A DNA stretch of 24,402 nucleotides from Fibrobacterota bacterium (GTDB lineage: Bacteria > Fibrobacterota > Chitinivibrionia > Chitinivibrionales > Chitinispirillaceae): NCBI GenBank assembly GCA_023436145.1, contig JAEZKP010000102.1, positions 1-24,402 of the forward strand, in the 5' to 3' direction. The notes under the pieces are model-generated. The model worked only from the letters and a program-made list of their open reading frames with translations, was not told the DNA's origin and did not search any database. The translations under genes were made by a program, and so were the position numbers. Positions 17,195-24,402 of this stretch are shown here, in pieces. How positions within the stretch are numbered: position 1 is the stretch's first letter; each line of letters begins with the position of its first letter.

Positions 17195-17365
17195 TTATGC
17201 GGCTTGGATTGCCTCTGCGGGGCAGGCTTCTGCACAGGCTCCGCAATCGGTGCATTTTGCTGCATCGATAACATAGATAGGATCACCCTCGCTGATCGCT
17301 TCTACCGGGCACTCCGGGAGACAGGTTCCGCACGCAAGGCAAGCATCATTAATTTTGTGGGCCAT
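17195..17365 (-). CDS. Small 2[4Fe-4S] ferredoxin
   Basis: A 56-residue bacterial-type ferredoxin. The eight cluster ligands are complete: Cys9, 12, 15, with Cys19 before Pro, then Cys38, 41, 44 and Cys48 before Pro. The layout is the clostridial one with two CxxCxxCxxxCP motifs and an acidic surface. It would carry low-potential electrons in the cytosol, for instance to hydrogenase, nitrogenase or pyruvate:ferredoxin oxidoreductase; the partner is not in the window. The ATG follows AAGGAG at good spacing. It sits just upstream of the pdh operon but ends at its own terminator, so it is an independent transcript. Its presence suggests a partly anaerobic metabolism. Confidence 0.95.
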   Translation of the reverse strand: MAHKINDACLACGTCLPECPVEAISEGDPIYVIDAAKCTDCGACAEACPAEAIQAA

Positions 17366-17961
17366 AATTTAACTCCTTTGTTAATGTTTGTTTTCAGTGT
17401 CGAGGGGTGGACGACCTGAGTAATGATTATTTTATTATTATTTCAATGGTTGAATAATATATATCTGTCCGCTTGTTTTGAATAAGAGATTTTTTCATCG
17501 TTCGTGATTGCATGAAATATCTGATCGGAAAAAAAAGCCGATATCAAAACTATGTTAAACCAGCAATAACCGGAAAGATAAAACTAACCAGGAATTATCT
17601 ATCCGGGTTTAAATATGATTTTTAATGATTAACCCTGATTGTCTGTTTTAAGAAACTCTATTAAAAGAGTTTGGCTAAATCTTTGATTGCTGCTTTTTAC
17701 TTAAAAGCCGATTGCGAATAAAACAAAGGTTTATTGGCAAATTTTTCTGGTTCACTTTAATTAGCTTTGAAGTTTAGAAGTTGCTGACAAGTCAACTTGA
17801 CAAAAACTTAATAATCGATTTATACTATCCTCACAAAATTAAAGAAATTGTATGAGCAAGATAATCAGATTTACCAAAAAAGCTATAAACATTGGCAATT
17901 GATGCTTGCTGAGTATTGAAAAACAAGCTTTGCAAAGTTAATACAAAGAATAAGGGAAAAA
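17366..17961. other. Divergent intergenic region, ferredoxin and P-type ATPase
   Basis: About 600 AT-rich bases with no supported gene. A 7-bp hairpin AAACTCT/AGAGTTT lies at 17653-17672 without a T-run after it. A good sigma-70-like promoter toward the ATPase is listed separately. I see no recognisable riboswitch. Confidence 0.55.
17797..17826 (+). promoter_or_regulatory. Sigma-70-like promoter of the P-type ATPase gene
   Basis: Perfect TTGACA (17797-17802) is followed after 18 bases by TATACT (17821-17826). The predicted start near 17833 leaves a leader of about 130 bases before the ATPase ATG. Confidence 0.6.
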
Positions 17962-20655
17962 ATGCAAAACCAGGTTTCTTGGTATCTTAATGAAATCAGT
18001 GCCGTTTTCCACAAATTAAACTCATCTGCTGAAGGGCTTTCATCCTCTGAGATCTCAGAGCGCCTAACCAGATACGGCAGAAATGAATTACCTCAGAAAC
18101 CTCCGGAATCTATTCTGGTCCTTCTATTTCGCCAGATAAATAATCCTTTGATATATGTACTTTTGGGATCATCATTGCTTGCCATGTTTATGGGTAAGAT
18201 CACCGATGGTTTTGTGGTTGCCGTAGTGGTGATAATTAATGCACTCATAGGCTTTTTTCAGGAATTTCGTTCAAGCAGGGAAATTGCTGCACTAAAAGGG
18301 ATGGTCCCGGACACAGCAGTTGTATTGAGGGATAGAAAACCTTCCACAATATTAGCCTCGGTTTTGGTTCCAGGTGATATCGTACATTTGCAGTCAGGGG
18401 ATAGAGTTCCTGCAGATATTCGCCTTTTTGAAGCTAAGGGATGTAAGGTTATGGAGGCTGCACTAACCGGAGAATCACTTCCTTCAGATAAAGCACCTAA
18501 AAATATTACAACCGAGGTAGCTCTAGCAGATCGGACCAATATGGTTTTTAGTGGTACATCTGTGGTTTCCGGTACTGCCAGAGGGGTCGTCGTTGAAACC
18601 GGTTTAAGAACGGAACTTGGCAAGATCAACCGAATGCTTTCCGAGACAGTAAAGACAGAAACACCTCTGACTCGCTCAATTACCCGTGTCGCTAAAACTC
18701 TGACCATAGCAATAGTTTTAGTTTCAATGATTCTTCTTATTGTAGCCGTGCTCAGGGGATATAAATTGGCCGATGCAGTTCTGGCAGCTATAACTTTGGC
18801 TGTGGCGGCTATCCCGGAAGGTATTCCGGCAATAATTACTATAGCTCTGGCCATTGGTGTACGGCGTATGGCTGAAAAACGGGCGATTATCCGTCATCTC
18901 CCGGCAGTGGAAACTCTGGGGAGCACAACCGTGATTTGCTCTGATAAAACCGGTACTATCACCAGAAATGAGATGACAGTCAGGCAATTATGGACTTTTA
19001 AACACAAAATCCAACTTACTGGAGTCGGCTATGACCCTGATGGTTTTCTGGAATATGAGAATCAAAAACTCACAGTTTTACCTGAAGAAATCTCCGGACT
19101 CTTGACTGCAGGAGTTCTCTGCAATGATGCATACCTGAAAAACATCAGCGGAAAGTGGCAAATCGAAGGTGATCCCACCGAAGGGGCACTTCTAACATCA
19201 GCGCAGAAAGCCGGTCTGGATATCGAATCAATTCGCCATCAAGCAAAGCGCCTGGATTCAATTCCTTTTGAATCTGAATACAAATTTATGGCTACACTCA
19301 ATGATCTGGATGGCCGCAGAGTTCTTTTTGTTAAAGGTGCACCAGAAGTGATAATCGACAAATGCGAACTGGAATCCGTTCAGTTGGACTCGATCTTTAA
19401 GGCAGTAACCGCTCTGGCAGAAGAAGGTATGAGGATACTGGCCTTTGCCAGAATGGAACTGGAGCCCCGTATAGATTCGATCTCTTTGGAATCGGTCAAG
19501 CAAGGGTTGGAGTTTCTGGGGCTCCAGGCATTGATTGATCCTCCTCGCGAAGAGGTTAAAATTGCTATTGAAAAATGTCACACCGCAGGTATCAAAGTTA
19601 AAATGATCACCGGAGATCATCAGACAACTGCCTCTGCCATCGGCAGGTATCTGGGAATTATGAGTAATCAGGGTTCCTTACCTGGTAGTCAACTGGAATC
19701 TCTATCAGAAGAGTCTTTGGTGGAAACGACTGAAAATGTCAATATTTTTGCCAGAGTGGCTCCGGAACATAAGCTGAAACTGGTGGCTGGTTTACAAAAA
19801 AAAGGTGAAATTGTAGCCATGACCGGTGATGGGGTTAACGATGCTCCGGCTCTTAAAAAAGCAGATATAGGAGTTGCCATGGGCATTACTGGTACAGATG
19901 TATCCAAAGATGCTGCGGATATAATACTCACCGATGATAACTTCGCCACAATTGTCTCTGCTGTGGAAGAGGGTCGAAGAGTGTATGATAACCTGATAAA
20001 ATCTCTGGCTTTTGTACTGCCTACCAATGTGGGAGAGGCATTGATACTTCTGGTTGCAGTTGCCATCTTTCCTATAGTAGACAACATACCTCTTTTACCA
20101 ATGTCTCCTGTTCAAATTCTCTGGATAAATCTGGTAGCCACGGTTAGTCTTGCTCTACCTCTTGCATTCGAAGCAAAAGAGCGTAACATTATGAACCGCC
20201 CGCCCCGAAAACCCAATGAGCCGCTTTTAAATACTTTTGTGATTTTCCGGACGATTCTGGTAGCAGTGATAATTACGTTGACTGGAATAGGGTTGTTTTT
20301 CGAAACCTTTACAGACGCTATCAAAGCCGGAGTAATGAATAAGGTCGCCTTAAGCCAGGCCCAGACTATGGCGGTGACTTCCATTGTATTTCTTCAAATC
20401 TTTTATATGCTTAACTGCAGGTCTTTGCGTGAGAGTATTTTCGAAATTGGCCTTTTCTCTAATCCCAGTGTCCTTATCGGAATAGCCATTCTCCTGATTC
20501 TGCAAGCCTGTTATGTGTACCTCCCCTTTATGAATTCTTTATTCGGTTCTTCGCCACTGAGTCTAAACTCCTGGATCGAATCAGCGCTCTATGGAGCGGT
20601 AATCCTGCCTATCATTTCCATAGAAAAGATTATAAGGAAAAAATGGAATAAATGA
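17962..20655 (+). CDS. P2-type cation-transporting ATPase
   Basis: An 897-residue inner-membrane pump. It has an N-terminal cation-ATPase domain (about 1-75), actuator TGES, the phosphorylation site CSDKTGTIT, nucleotide-binding KGAPE and the hinge TGDGVNDAPALKKADIG. About ten membrane helices are apparent. TM4 has PEGIPA, with the Glu that binds Ca2+ in SERCA-like pumps; TM5 has LPTNVGEAL, keeping Asn and Glu. In TM6, LWINLVATVSLALPLAFE lacks the Asp found in SERCA/PacL (LVTDG). So it belongs to the bacterial PacL-like group but cation specificity (Ca2+, Mn2+, Na+/H+) is open. The ATG follows AAGGG. It stands alone on its strand. Confidence 0.92.
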   Translation: MQNQVSWYLNEISAVFHKLNSSAEGLSSSEISERLTRYGRNELPQKPPESILVLLFRQINNPLIYVLLGSSLLAMFMGKITDGFVVAVVVIINALIGFFQEFRSSREIAALKGMVPDTAVVLRDRKPSTILASVLVPGDIVHLQSGDRVPADIRLFEAKGCKVMEAALTGESLPSDKAPKNITTEVALADRTNMVFSGTSVVSGTARGVVVETGLRTELGKINRMLSETVKTETPLTRSITRVAKTLTIAIVLVSMILLIVAVLRGYKLADAVLAAITLAVAAIPEGIPAIITIALAIGVRRMAEKRAIIRHLPAVETLGSTTVICSDKTGTITRNEMTVRQLWTFKHKIQLTGVGYDPDGFLEYENQKLTVLPEEISGLLTAGVLCNDAYLKNISGKWQIEGDPTEGALLTSAQKAGLDIESIRHQAKRLDSIPFESEYKFMATLNDLDGRRVLFVKGAPEVIIDKCELESVQLDSIFKAVTALAEEGMRILAFARMELEPRIDSISLESVKQGLEFLGLQALIDPPREEVKIAIEKCHTAGIKVKMITGDHQTTASAIGRYLGIMSNQGSLPGSQLESLSEESLVETTENVNIFARVAPEHKLKLVAGLQKKGEIVAMTGDGVNDAPALKKADIGVAMGITGTDVSKDAADIILTDDNFATIVSAVEEGRRVYDNLIKSLAFVLPTNVGEALILLVAVAIFPIVDNIPLLPMSPVQILWINLVATVSLALPLAFEAKERNIMNRPPRKPNEPLLNTFVIFRTILVAVIITLTGIGLFFETFTDAIKAGVMNKVALSQAQTMAVTSIVFLQIFYMLNCRSLRESIFEIGLFSNPSVLIGIAILLILQACYVYLPFMNSLFGSSPLSLNSWIESALYGAVILPIISIEKIIRKKWNK

Positions 20656-20860
20656 TTTCAGAATGGATTTTATAGCTTATGTTAAGCAGATAGAAAATGT
20701 CTGTGTAAGCTGCACTTTTAAATGCATGAGTCGGCCATTGATTCTCTTGCCTGAAGAATGCAACTTATTGAATTATCATTAGTTCTGATAGAAAAACGAT
20801 ATTCAGTGTGAAAAGACAGGTATTTTAAAGCTCAACTATATTATTAAGGACCTCAAAAAA

Positions 20861-21190
20861 ATGTCTTCAAAATTTAGCTTTGTCCAATTTATCACAGACC
20901 AGATACAAAGTGCCGGCCAGATCCGTTTCAGGAAAATGTTTGGAGAATATGCCATTTATTGTAACAATAAAGTGATCGGATTGGTTTGTGATAATCAGCT
21001 TTATATAAAACCGACTGAAGGTGGAAAACAGTTCATTGGAAATACAATTGAAATAGCTCCATATCCGGGTGCCAGGCCTTACTTTCTAATTCAGGATAAA
21101 CTGGAAGATGTTGATTGGCTTAGCGAGCTGGTAAGGATCACCTGCAATGAATTAGCCTGTCCGGAACCTAAAAGCAGAAAATGCAAGTAA
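20861..21190 (+). CDS. TfoX/Sxy N-terminal-domain protein
   Basis: A 109-residue protein matching only the TfoX N-terminal domain: IRFRKMFGEYAIYCNNKVIGLVCDNQLYIKPT, then a PYPGARPYFLI segment and an acidic helix (given here in pieces around residues 20-85). The C-terminal TfoX domain that completes the competence regulator Sxy in gamma-proteobacteria is missing, so a role in natural transformation cannot be assumed. AAGGA precedes the ATG by about 11 bases. It lies about 205 bases after the ATPase stop and seems to be transcribed separately or by read-through. Confidence 0.85.
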   Translation: MSSKFSFVQFITDQIQSAGQIRFRKMFGEYAIYCNNKVIGLVCDNQLYIKPTEGGKQFIGNTIEIAPYPGARPYFLIQDKLEDVDWLSELVRITCNELACPEPKSRKCK

Positions 21191-21226
21191 ACGGAGTTGG
21201 CTGCAGATTTATTCGGAAACTAAAAA

Positions 21227-21254
21227 TTGACAAACCAGTGCAAGTCTTTATAGT
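21227..21254 (+). promoter_or_regulatory. Possible promoter, TTGACA-N16-TATAGT
   Basis: TTGACA at 21227-21232 and TATAGT at 21249-21254 are 16 bases apart. It would give a leader of roughly 350 bases to the secreted-protein gene; the closer promoter at 21504 is the better candidate for that gene. Confidence 0.4.
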
Positions 21255-21503
21255 ATAACAGGTTACATTTAATTATGATAATTTCCTATTATCGGATTTC
21301 AATATTAAGTTGCACATTGGAGAATTTTTCACTATATTATCCCCCATATGAGAAAAAGCTTTCCCTATAACACCTGGAATTTCCCCCTTTACATATCTGC
21401 TCATAATCCGGAGAAACGAATTCGTTTGTTTATTCAATATTTGAATATTTGATTTAATAATATTCATCATTGGTGTGTTATTGTTAACAAAGATGTTAAT
21501 GGA

Positions 21504-21533
21504 TTGAGTTTATTTATTTAATTGCTTTATAAT
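21504..21533 (+). promoter_or_regulatory. Sigma-70-like promoter of the secreted-protein pair
   Basis: A perfect TATAAT (21528-21533) lies 18 bases after TTGAGT (21504-21509). The predicted start is about 70 bases before the ATG at 21611. Confidence 0.55.
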
Positions 21534-21610
21534 AGCAATCTGCAAGAGATCGACTTTATAATGAATAATTTTGACCTTATACATATACCTCTATTCAAGG
21601 AGCTTTCCAG

Positions 21611-22003
21611 ATGATGATACGTATGACTTTCTCACTACTTCTAATCTCTTTGTTGTCAATGCTTTATGCACAGGTATATGAAATACCTGATTCATCTGCC
21701 GTAACCGGTGTGGGAAGTGTTTTTGAAATTAAAAGAAGTGAATTTCTGAATATAACTGTTGAAAGCTCAAAAACTGTTTTTGCCTATGTTCAATCCACCA
21801 ACCAGCAGATCATTATAAATGTGGCCAAACCAGGACCAGAAGATCTTACTACCACCCTGACAATCAAAAATCTTACTCCTGAAACCAGCTATAATCTGAT
21901 CAGAAACGGTGTATCTGAAGTAATCTATCCGGATGACAGCGGTATGTACCAATGTGAAGTGAACCTCACAAATCCACAAAAAATAATGATTTGTACCAGG
22001 TAA
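21611..22003 (+). CDS. Small secreted protein of unknown function
   Basis: A 130-residue protein with a clear signal peptide (MTFSLLLISLLSMLYA, cleavage probably before QVYE). The mature part of about 110 residues is rich in beta-strand patterns (FLNITVESS, LTTTLTIKNLTPETSYNLI, and a final EVNLTNPQKIMI), which suggests a small beta-sandwich resembling fibronectin-III-like or accessory domains of exported glycoside enzymes. I do not recognise a family with confidence. An AAGGAG site precedes the ATG by 7-8 bases; a second ATG follows directly. The large surface protein starts 46 bases downstream, so the two are likely co-transcribed. Confidence 0.75.
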   Translation: MMIRMTFSLLLISLLSMLYAQVYEIPDSSAVTGVGSVFEIKRSEFLNITVESSKTVFAYVQSTNQQIIINVAKPGPEDLTTTLTIKNLTPETSYNLIRNGVSEVIYPDDSGMYQCEVNLTNPQKIMICTR

Positions 22004-22049
22004 TAATCTGTTCTGTCAGAAAATTCACACTGAAAGAGGAGTAAGTAGA

Positions 22050-24402
22050 GTGAAAATCCATAAAATTAATAGGGCTGAAAATTCCCTTTTCTCATTTTTA
22101 ATCCGGCTCACATGTTTATTTATCATATTGTTAATTCCATGCCAGCCCAAAGCTGAATCCATGTTTAGTGAAATCAGACGGCTGAATATACCATATGCAC
22201 AACGGTTTAAAATGCATGTTGAAGGAACTAACGCATACCTGGGCTCATACAACTGGGGTGAACTTCTCATCATCGATATCTCCAATACCGGTGCTCCGAG
22301 TATCATAAGCAACACAAGAATCAATCAGAATGCCTCATTTATTATACATGATATATGGTATAGTAATAACTATGTTTATTTTGCCCACCGAAACGGTGAT
22401 GTTACAAAAGTTGATGTTTCAAACAGACAGACACCAATTGTTTCTTTTAGGTGTATGCAAACCAGCTATACACATAACGGTCTGATCACCTCATACAGCC
22501 GTGGTTTGCAAAAAGAGATTTTGTATGTCGCAGATCATTATGCCTACTATCCTGCATTCAGAGTCTATGATCCGAAAACTAATATTTGTATCGGCACCAG
22601 CCCGCTTTATGATGACGGAAGGGAAATCGAGATAACCTCTTCCGGCGATGTTCTTTATCAGGCAATCTGGGGTAGCGCTCCACGTATCAATGTATACCTG
22701 GTAGTTGATCCGGCTAATCCTTCTCTTGTAAGAACACTGGATGTTTTTGCTCACGAAATGGTTATCAGCCCGGATAACAAATATCTATACCTGGTCTATG
22801 ATAAGCCTGCAGACAATATTATCGAAGGTGTAATGATTGTTGATATATCGACTCCTACTAACCCGGTTCCTGTTGCAACCATTCCTCTCCCTGGTGCCCG
22901 TGAATTAACTTTGGATTATTCGAACAAACGAATATTTGTAAAAACACGCTCGGATTTGGCCGCTAATCCCATTCCATTAGGTATCTATGCTTTTGATATA
23001 AGAAATATTGCAAGTATTAAACAACTTGGCTTTCACCCAACAAGTGGAGATAATGAAGATTTTGATATCTGGTACGATAACCAGCGTTTATACTATGTTG
23101 ATAATAATTCTTTAGGATCACAGTTCGTTGTACTTAATGTAAACAAAACCAACAATCCTCCGATAGCCAGTAATTTTCAAATCACCCTTGATGAAGATGG
23201 CACCAAATCATTTTCACTAAACGCAAGTGATCCGGATGGCGACGTTACCACCTATAAGATTCTTGATCTTCCGGATTTTGGTTCTCTAAGCGGTAACCCG
23301 CCAAATTATACTTATACACCATTAAAAAATTTCCACGGTAATGACAGCTTCATTTTTGAAATAAGTGATGGCGTCTTTCAGGCATCAGCAACCGCATCTA
23401 TCACGGTTAACCCGGTGAATGATCCTCCCTTCATTGATGAAATACCAGCTAAAACAATTGCTGAAATGTCACAATTGAGTTTTCATGTGTCTGCTTCCGA
23501 TGTTGATAACGATCCAATCACACTTTCGGCCACTCAGCTTCCCGAAGGTGCTTCATTTGTTAATGGCAATTTTCTCTGGACTCCTGACTACAAACAAGCG
23601 GGAGTGTATAACGTTTGTTTCATTGCAAATGACCCCCATACAAGTTACACCCGTAATCTGACTATAACTGTGACAAATGTTAACCGGCCACCGGTAGCAA
23701 ATGCTCAGAGCGTTACTGCCGATGAAGACATCGATAAGGCTATTACGTTAAGCGGAAGTGATCCTGATGGTGAGACATTGAGTTACTCTGTTAAATCCAA
23801 CCCCACTAAAGGTACACTCAGCGGAACACCACCGAATTTAACTTACACGCCTAATCCAAATTTTAACGGTAACGATGAATTCAGATTTACAGTAAGCGAT
23901 GGGGAGCTGGTTGCAGAAGCTGTTGTTTCTATCAAAGTTAATGCAATAAACGATAAGCCGGTGCTCAATGCAATTGCTGACCAATCGATATCAGAAGCCT
24001 CTCTGCTGACATTCACCGTAACCGGATCTGATGTAGATGGTGATCCACTTACATTCAGTGCCGTAAACCTGCCGTCTGGTGCAACATTTAATAATAAAAC
24101 GTTCAACTGGACACCAGGTTATGATCAGGCAGGTTCTTATAAGATTACAGTCTCAGTAAGTGACGGGAAAGAAACTGTGTCACAGGTGGTGAATATCACC
24201 GTATCCAACAAGAACCGCGCTCCTGTTGCCAATGCCGGGAGTATCACCACCGATGAAGACAAGGCAGTATCTATTGTCCTCAGTGGAAGCGATCCTGATG
24301 GTGAGAATCTTACATATCAGGTAACCGTCAATCCTAAAAATGGTACACTCAGCGGAACAGCTCCGAATCTGACCTATACTCCTGATGCCAACTACAACGG
24401 TA
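22050..24402 (+). CDS. Large secreted protein: LVIVD-like region plus alternating Ig/cadherin-like repeats (3' partial)
   Basis: The frame is open from a GTG at 22050 (AGAGGAG site eight bases upstream) to the window end, giving at least 784 residues. A signal peptide (SFLIRLTCLFIILLIPC, about 13-30) is followed by an LVIVD-like propeller region, about 45-365, with repeated LLIIDISNTGAP, VDVSNRQTP and VDISTPTNPV phrases. From about 367 two domain types alternate with a period near 88-90 residues. Type A (367-453, 543-630, 720 on) has DEDG, SDPDG, GTLSG, YTP and NGND-F signatures typical of Big_17/cadherin-like modules. Type B (453-543, 630-720) has SDVD-DP, LP-GA-F and WTP-Y-QAG signatures of putative-Ig/CADG domains. 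Acidic DxDG loops suggest Ca2+ binding. The likely job is adhesion or a surface fibre. Confidence 0.85.
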   Translation, partial: MKIHKINRAENSLFSFLIRLTCLFIILLIPCQPKAESMFSEIRRLNIPYAQRFKMHVEGTNAYLGSYNWGELLIIDISNTGAPSIISNTRINQNASFIIHDIWYSNNYVYFAHRNGDVTKVDVSNRQTPIVSFRCMQTSYTHNGLITSYSRGLQKEILYVADHYAYYPAFRVYDPKTNICIGTSPLYDDGREIEITSSGDVLYQAIWGSAPRINVYLVVDPANPSLVRTLDVFAHEMVISPDNKYLYLVYDKPADNIIEGVMIVDISTPTNPVPVATIPLPGARELTLDYSNKRIFVKTRSDLAANPIPLGIYAFDIRNIASIKQLGFHPTSGDNEDFDIWYDNQRLYYVDNNSLGSQFVVLNVNKTNNPPIASNFQITLDEDGTKSFSLNASDPDGDVTTYKILDLPDFGSLSGNPPNYTYTPLKNFHGNDSFIFEISDGVFQASATASITVNPVNDPPFIDEIPAKTIAEMSQLSFHVSASDVDNDPITLSATQLPEGASFVNGNFLWTPDYKQAGVYNVCFIANDPHTSYTRNLTITVTNVNRPPVANAQSVTADEDIDKAITLSGSDPDGETLSYSVKSNPTKGTLSGTPPNLTYTPNPNFNGNDEFRFTVSDGELVAEAVVSIKVNAINDKPVLNAIADQSISEASLLTFTVTGSDVDGDPLTFSAVNLPSGATFNNKTFNWTPGYDQAGSYKITVSVSDGKETVSQVVNITVSNKNRAPVANAGSITTDEDKAVSIVLSGSDPDGENLTYQVTVNPKNGTLSGTAPNLTYTPDANYNG
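23676..24402 (+). repeat. Tandem repeat of about 531 bp inside the surface-protein gene
   Basis: The A2 domain, beginning at codon 543 (23676), and A3, beginning about 531 bases later, match closely at DNA level. An 18-base block, GGTACACTCAGCGGAACA, is identical in both. This A+B unit repeats the order seen once before (A1-B1 from about 23150). The third copy runs out of the window. Confidence 0.75.

Larger units (their letters stand above)
21191..21610. other. Intergenic region upstream of the surface-protein pair
   Basis: About 420 AT-rich bases. A 65-codon minus-strand ORF (21273-21470) has no ribosome site and no recognisable domain; I do not call it a gene. Two sigma-70-like promoters pointing rightward are listed separately. 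Confidence 0.5.

Noticed and set aside
17186..17419. 77-codon plus-strand ORF over the ferredoxin gene
   Set aside because: It is antisense to the ferredoxin, whose eight ligand cysteines and ribosome site are decisive.
18258..18854. 198-codon minus-strand ORF inside the P-type ATPase gene
   Set aside because: Shadow frame of a highly conserved gene; low-complexity Ala/Ile/Thr composition and no domain.
20674..20716. Possible terminator after the P-type ATPase (AGCTTA/TAAGCT with inner CAGA/TCTG)
   Set aside because: Asymmetric, short stems and only a weak T-run.
21273..21470. 65-codon minus-strand ORF
   Set aside because: Somewhat protein-like but no ribosome site or recognisable domain, and it lies in a promoter region.

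Overview
The window looks like about 24 kb of chromosomal DNA from a Gram-negative bacterium. Hallmarks are beta-barrel outer-membrane and signal-peptide proteins, a large cadherin-like surface protein, and a T9SS-like C-terminal tail at the left edge. The moderately AT-rich composition and style of secreted proteins would fit the FCB group (for example Fibrobacterota/Chitinispirillia), but no rRNA or marker gene here fixes the taxon. I found no tRNA, rRNA, CRISPR array, intact insertion sequence or phage gene.

Layout. (1) 1-608: the tail of a secreted protein, then an intergenic inverted repeat around a 4 x 7-bp ATTCGAA array. (2) 609-8066, all minus strand: a membrane Ser/Thr kinase with its own promoter, downstream of a compact run of bifunctional Rel (ppGpp), a DUF4388 membrane protein, PRPP synthetase and an RluA-family pseudouridine synthase. 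(3) 8067-10320: over 2 kb without an intact gene. It holds a wrecked outer-membrane protein gene whose middle lies on the opposite strand, followed by a good terminator and more decayed coding-like sequence. (4) 10321-11726: an M42-like metallopeptidase convergent with a small cupin. (5) 11913-17365, minus strand: a complete pyruvate (2-oxoacid) dehydrogenase operon, PPOX-like protein-pdhA-pdhB-pdhC-lpd, preceded by a short 2[4Fe-4S] ferredoxin gene with its own terminator. (6) 17962-21190, plus strand: a P2-type cation ATPase and a TfoX N-terminal-domain protein. (7) 21611-24402: a small secreted protein and the start of a large secreted protein with an LVIVD-like N-terminal region and alternating Ig/cadherin-like repeats, cut by the window edge.

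How the genes fit together. The Rel-to-Rlu run links nucleotide metabolism and the stringent response with ribosome modification. The pdh operon is a self-contained oxidative decarboxylation module (E1 alpha, E1 beta, E2, E3). The ferredoxin upstream is transcriptionally separated from it by a terminator but may take part in the same redox metabolism.

I did not find a clearly new multi-gene system. The most unusual items are the scrambled OMP pseudogene, the kinase with a LamG/DUF1080-like sensor region plus TPR-like repeats, the cation-site substitution in the P-type ATPase and the alternating-repeat surface protein.
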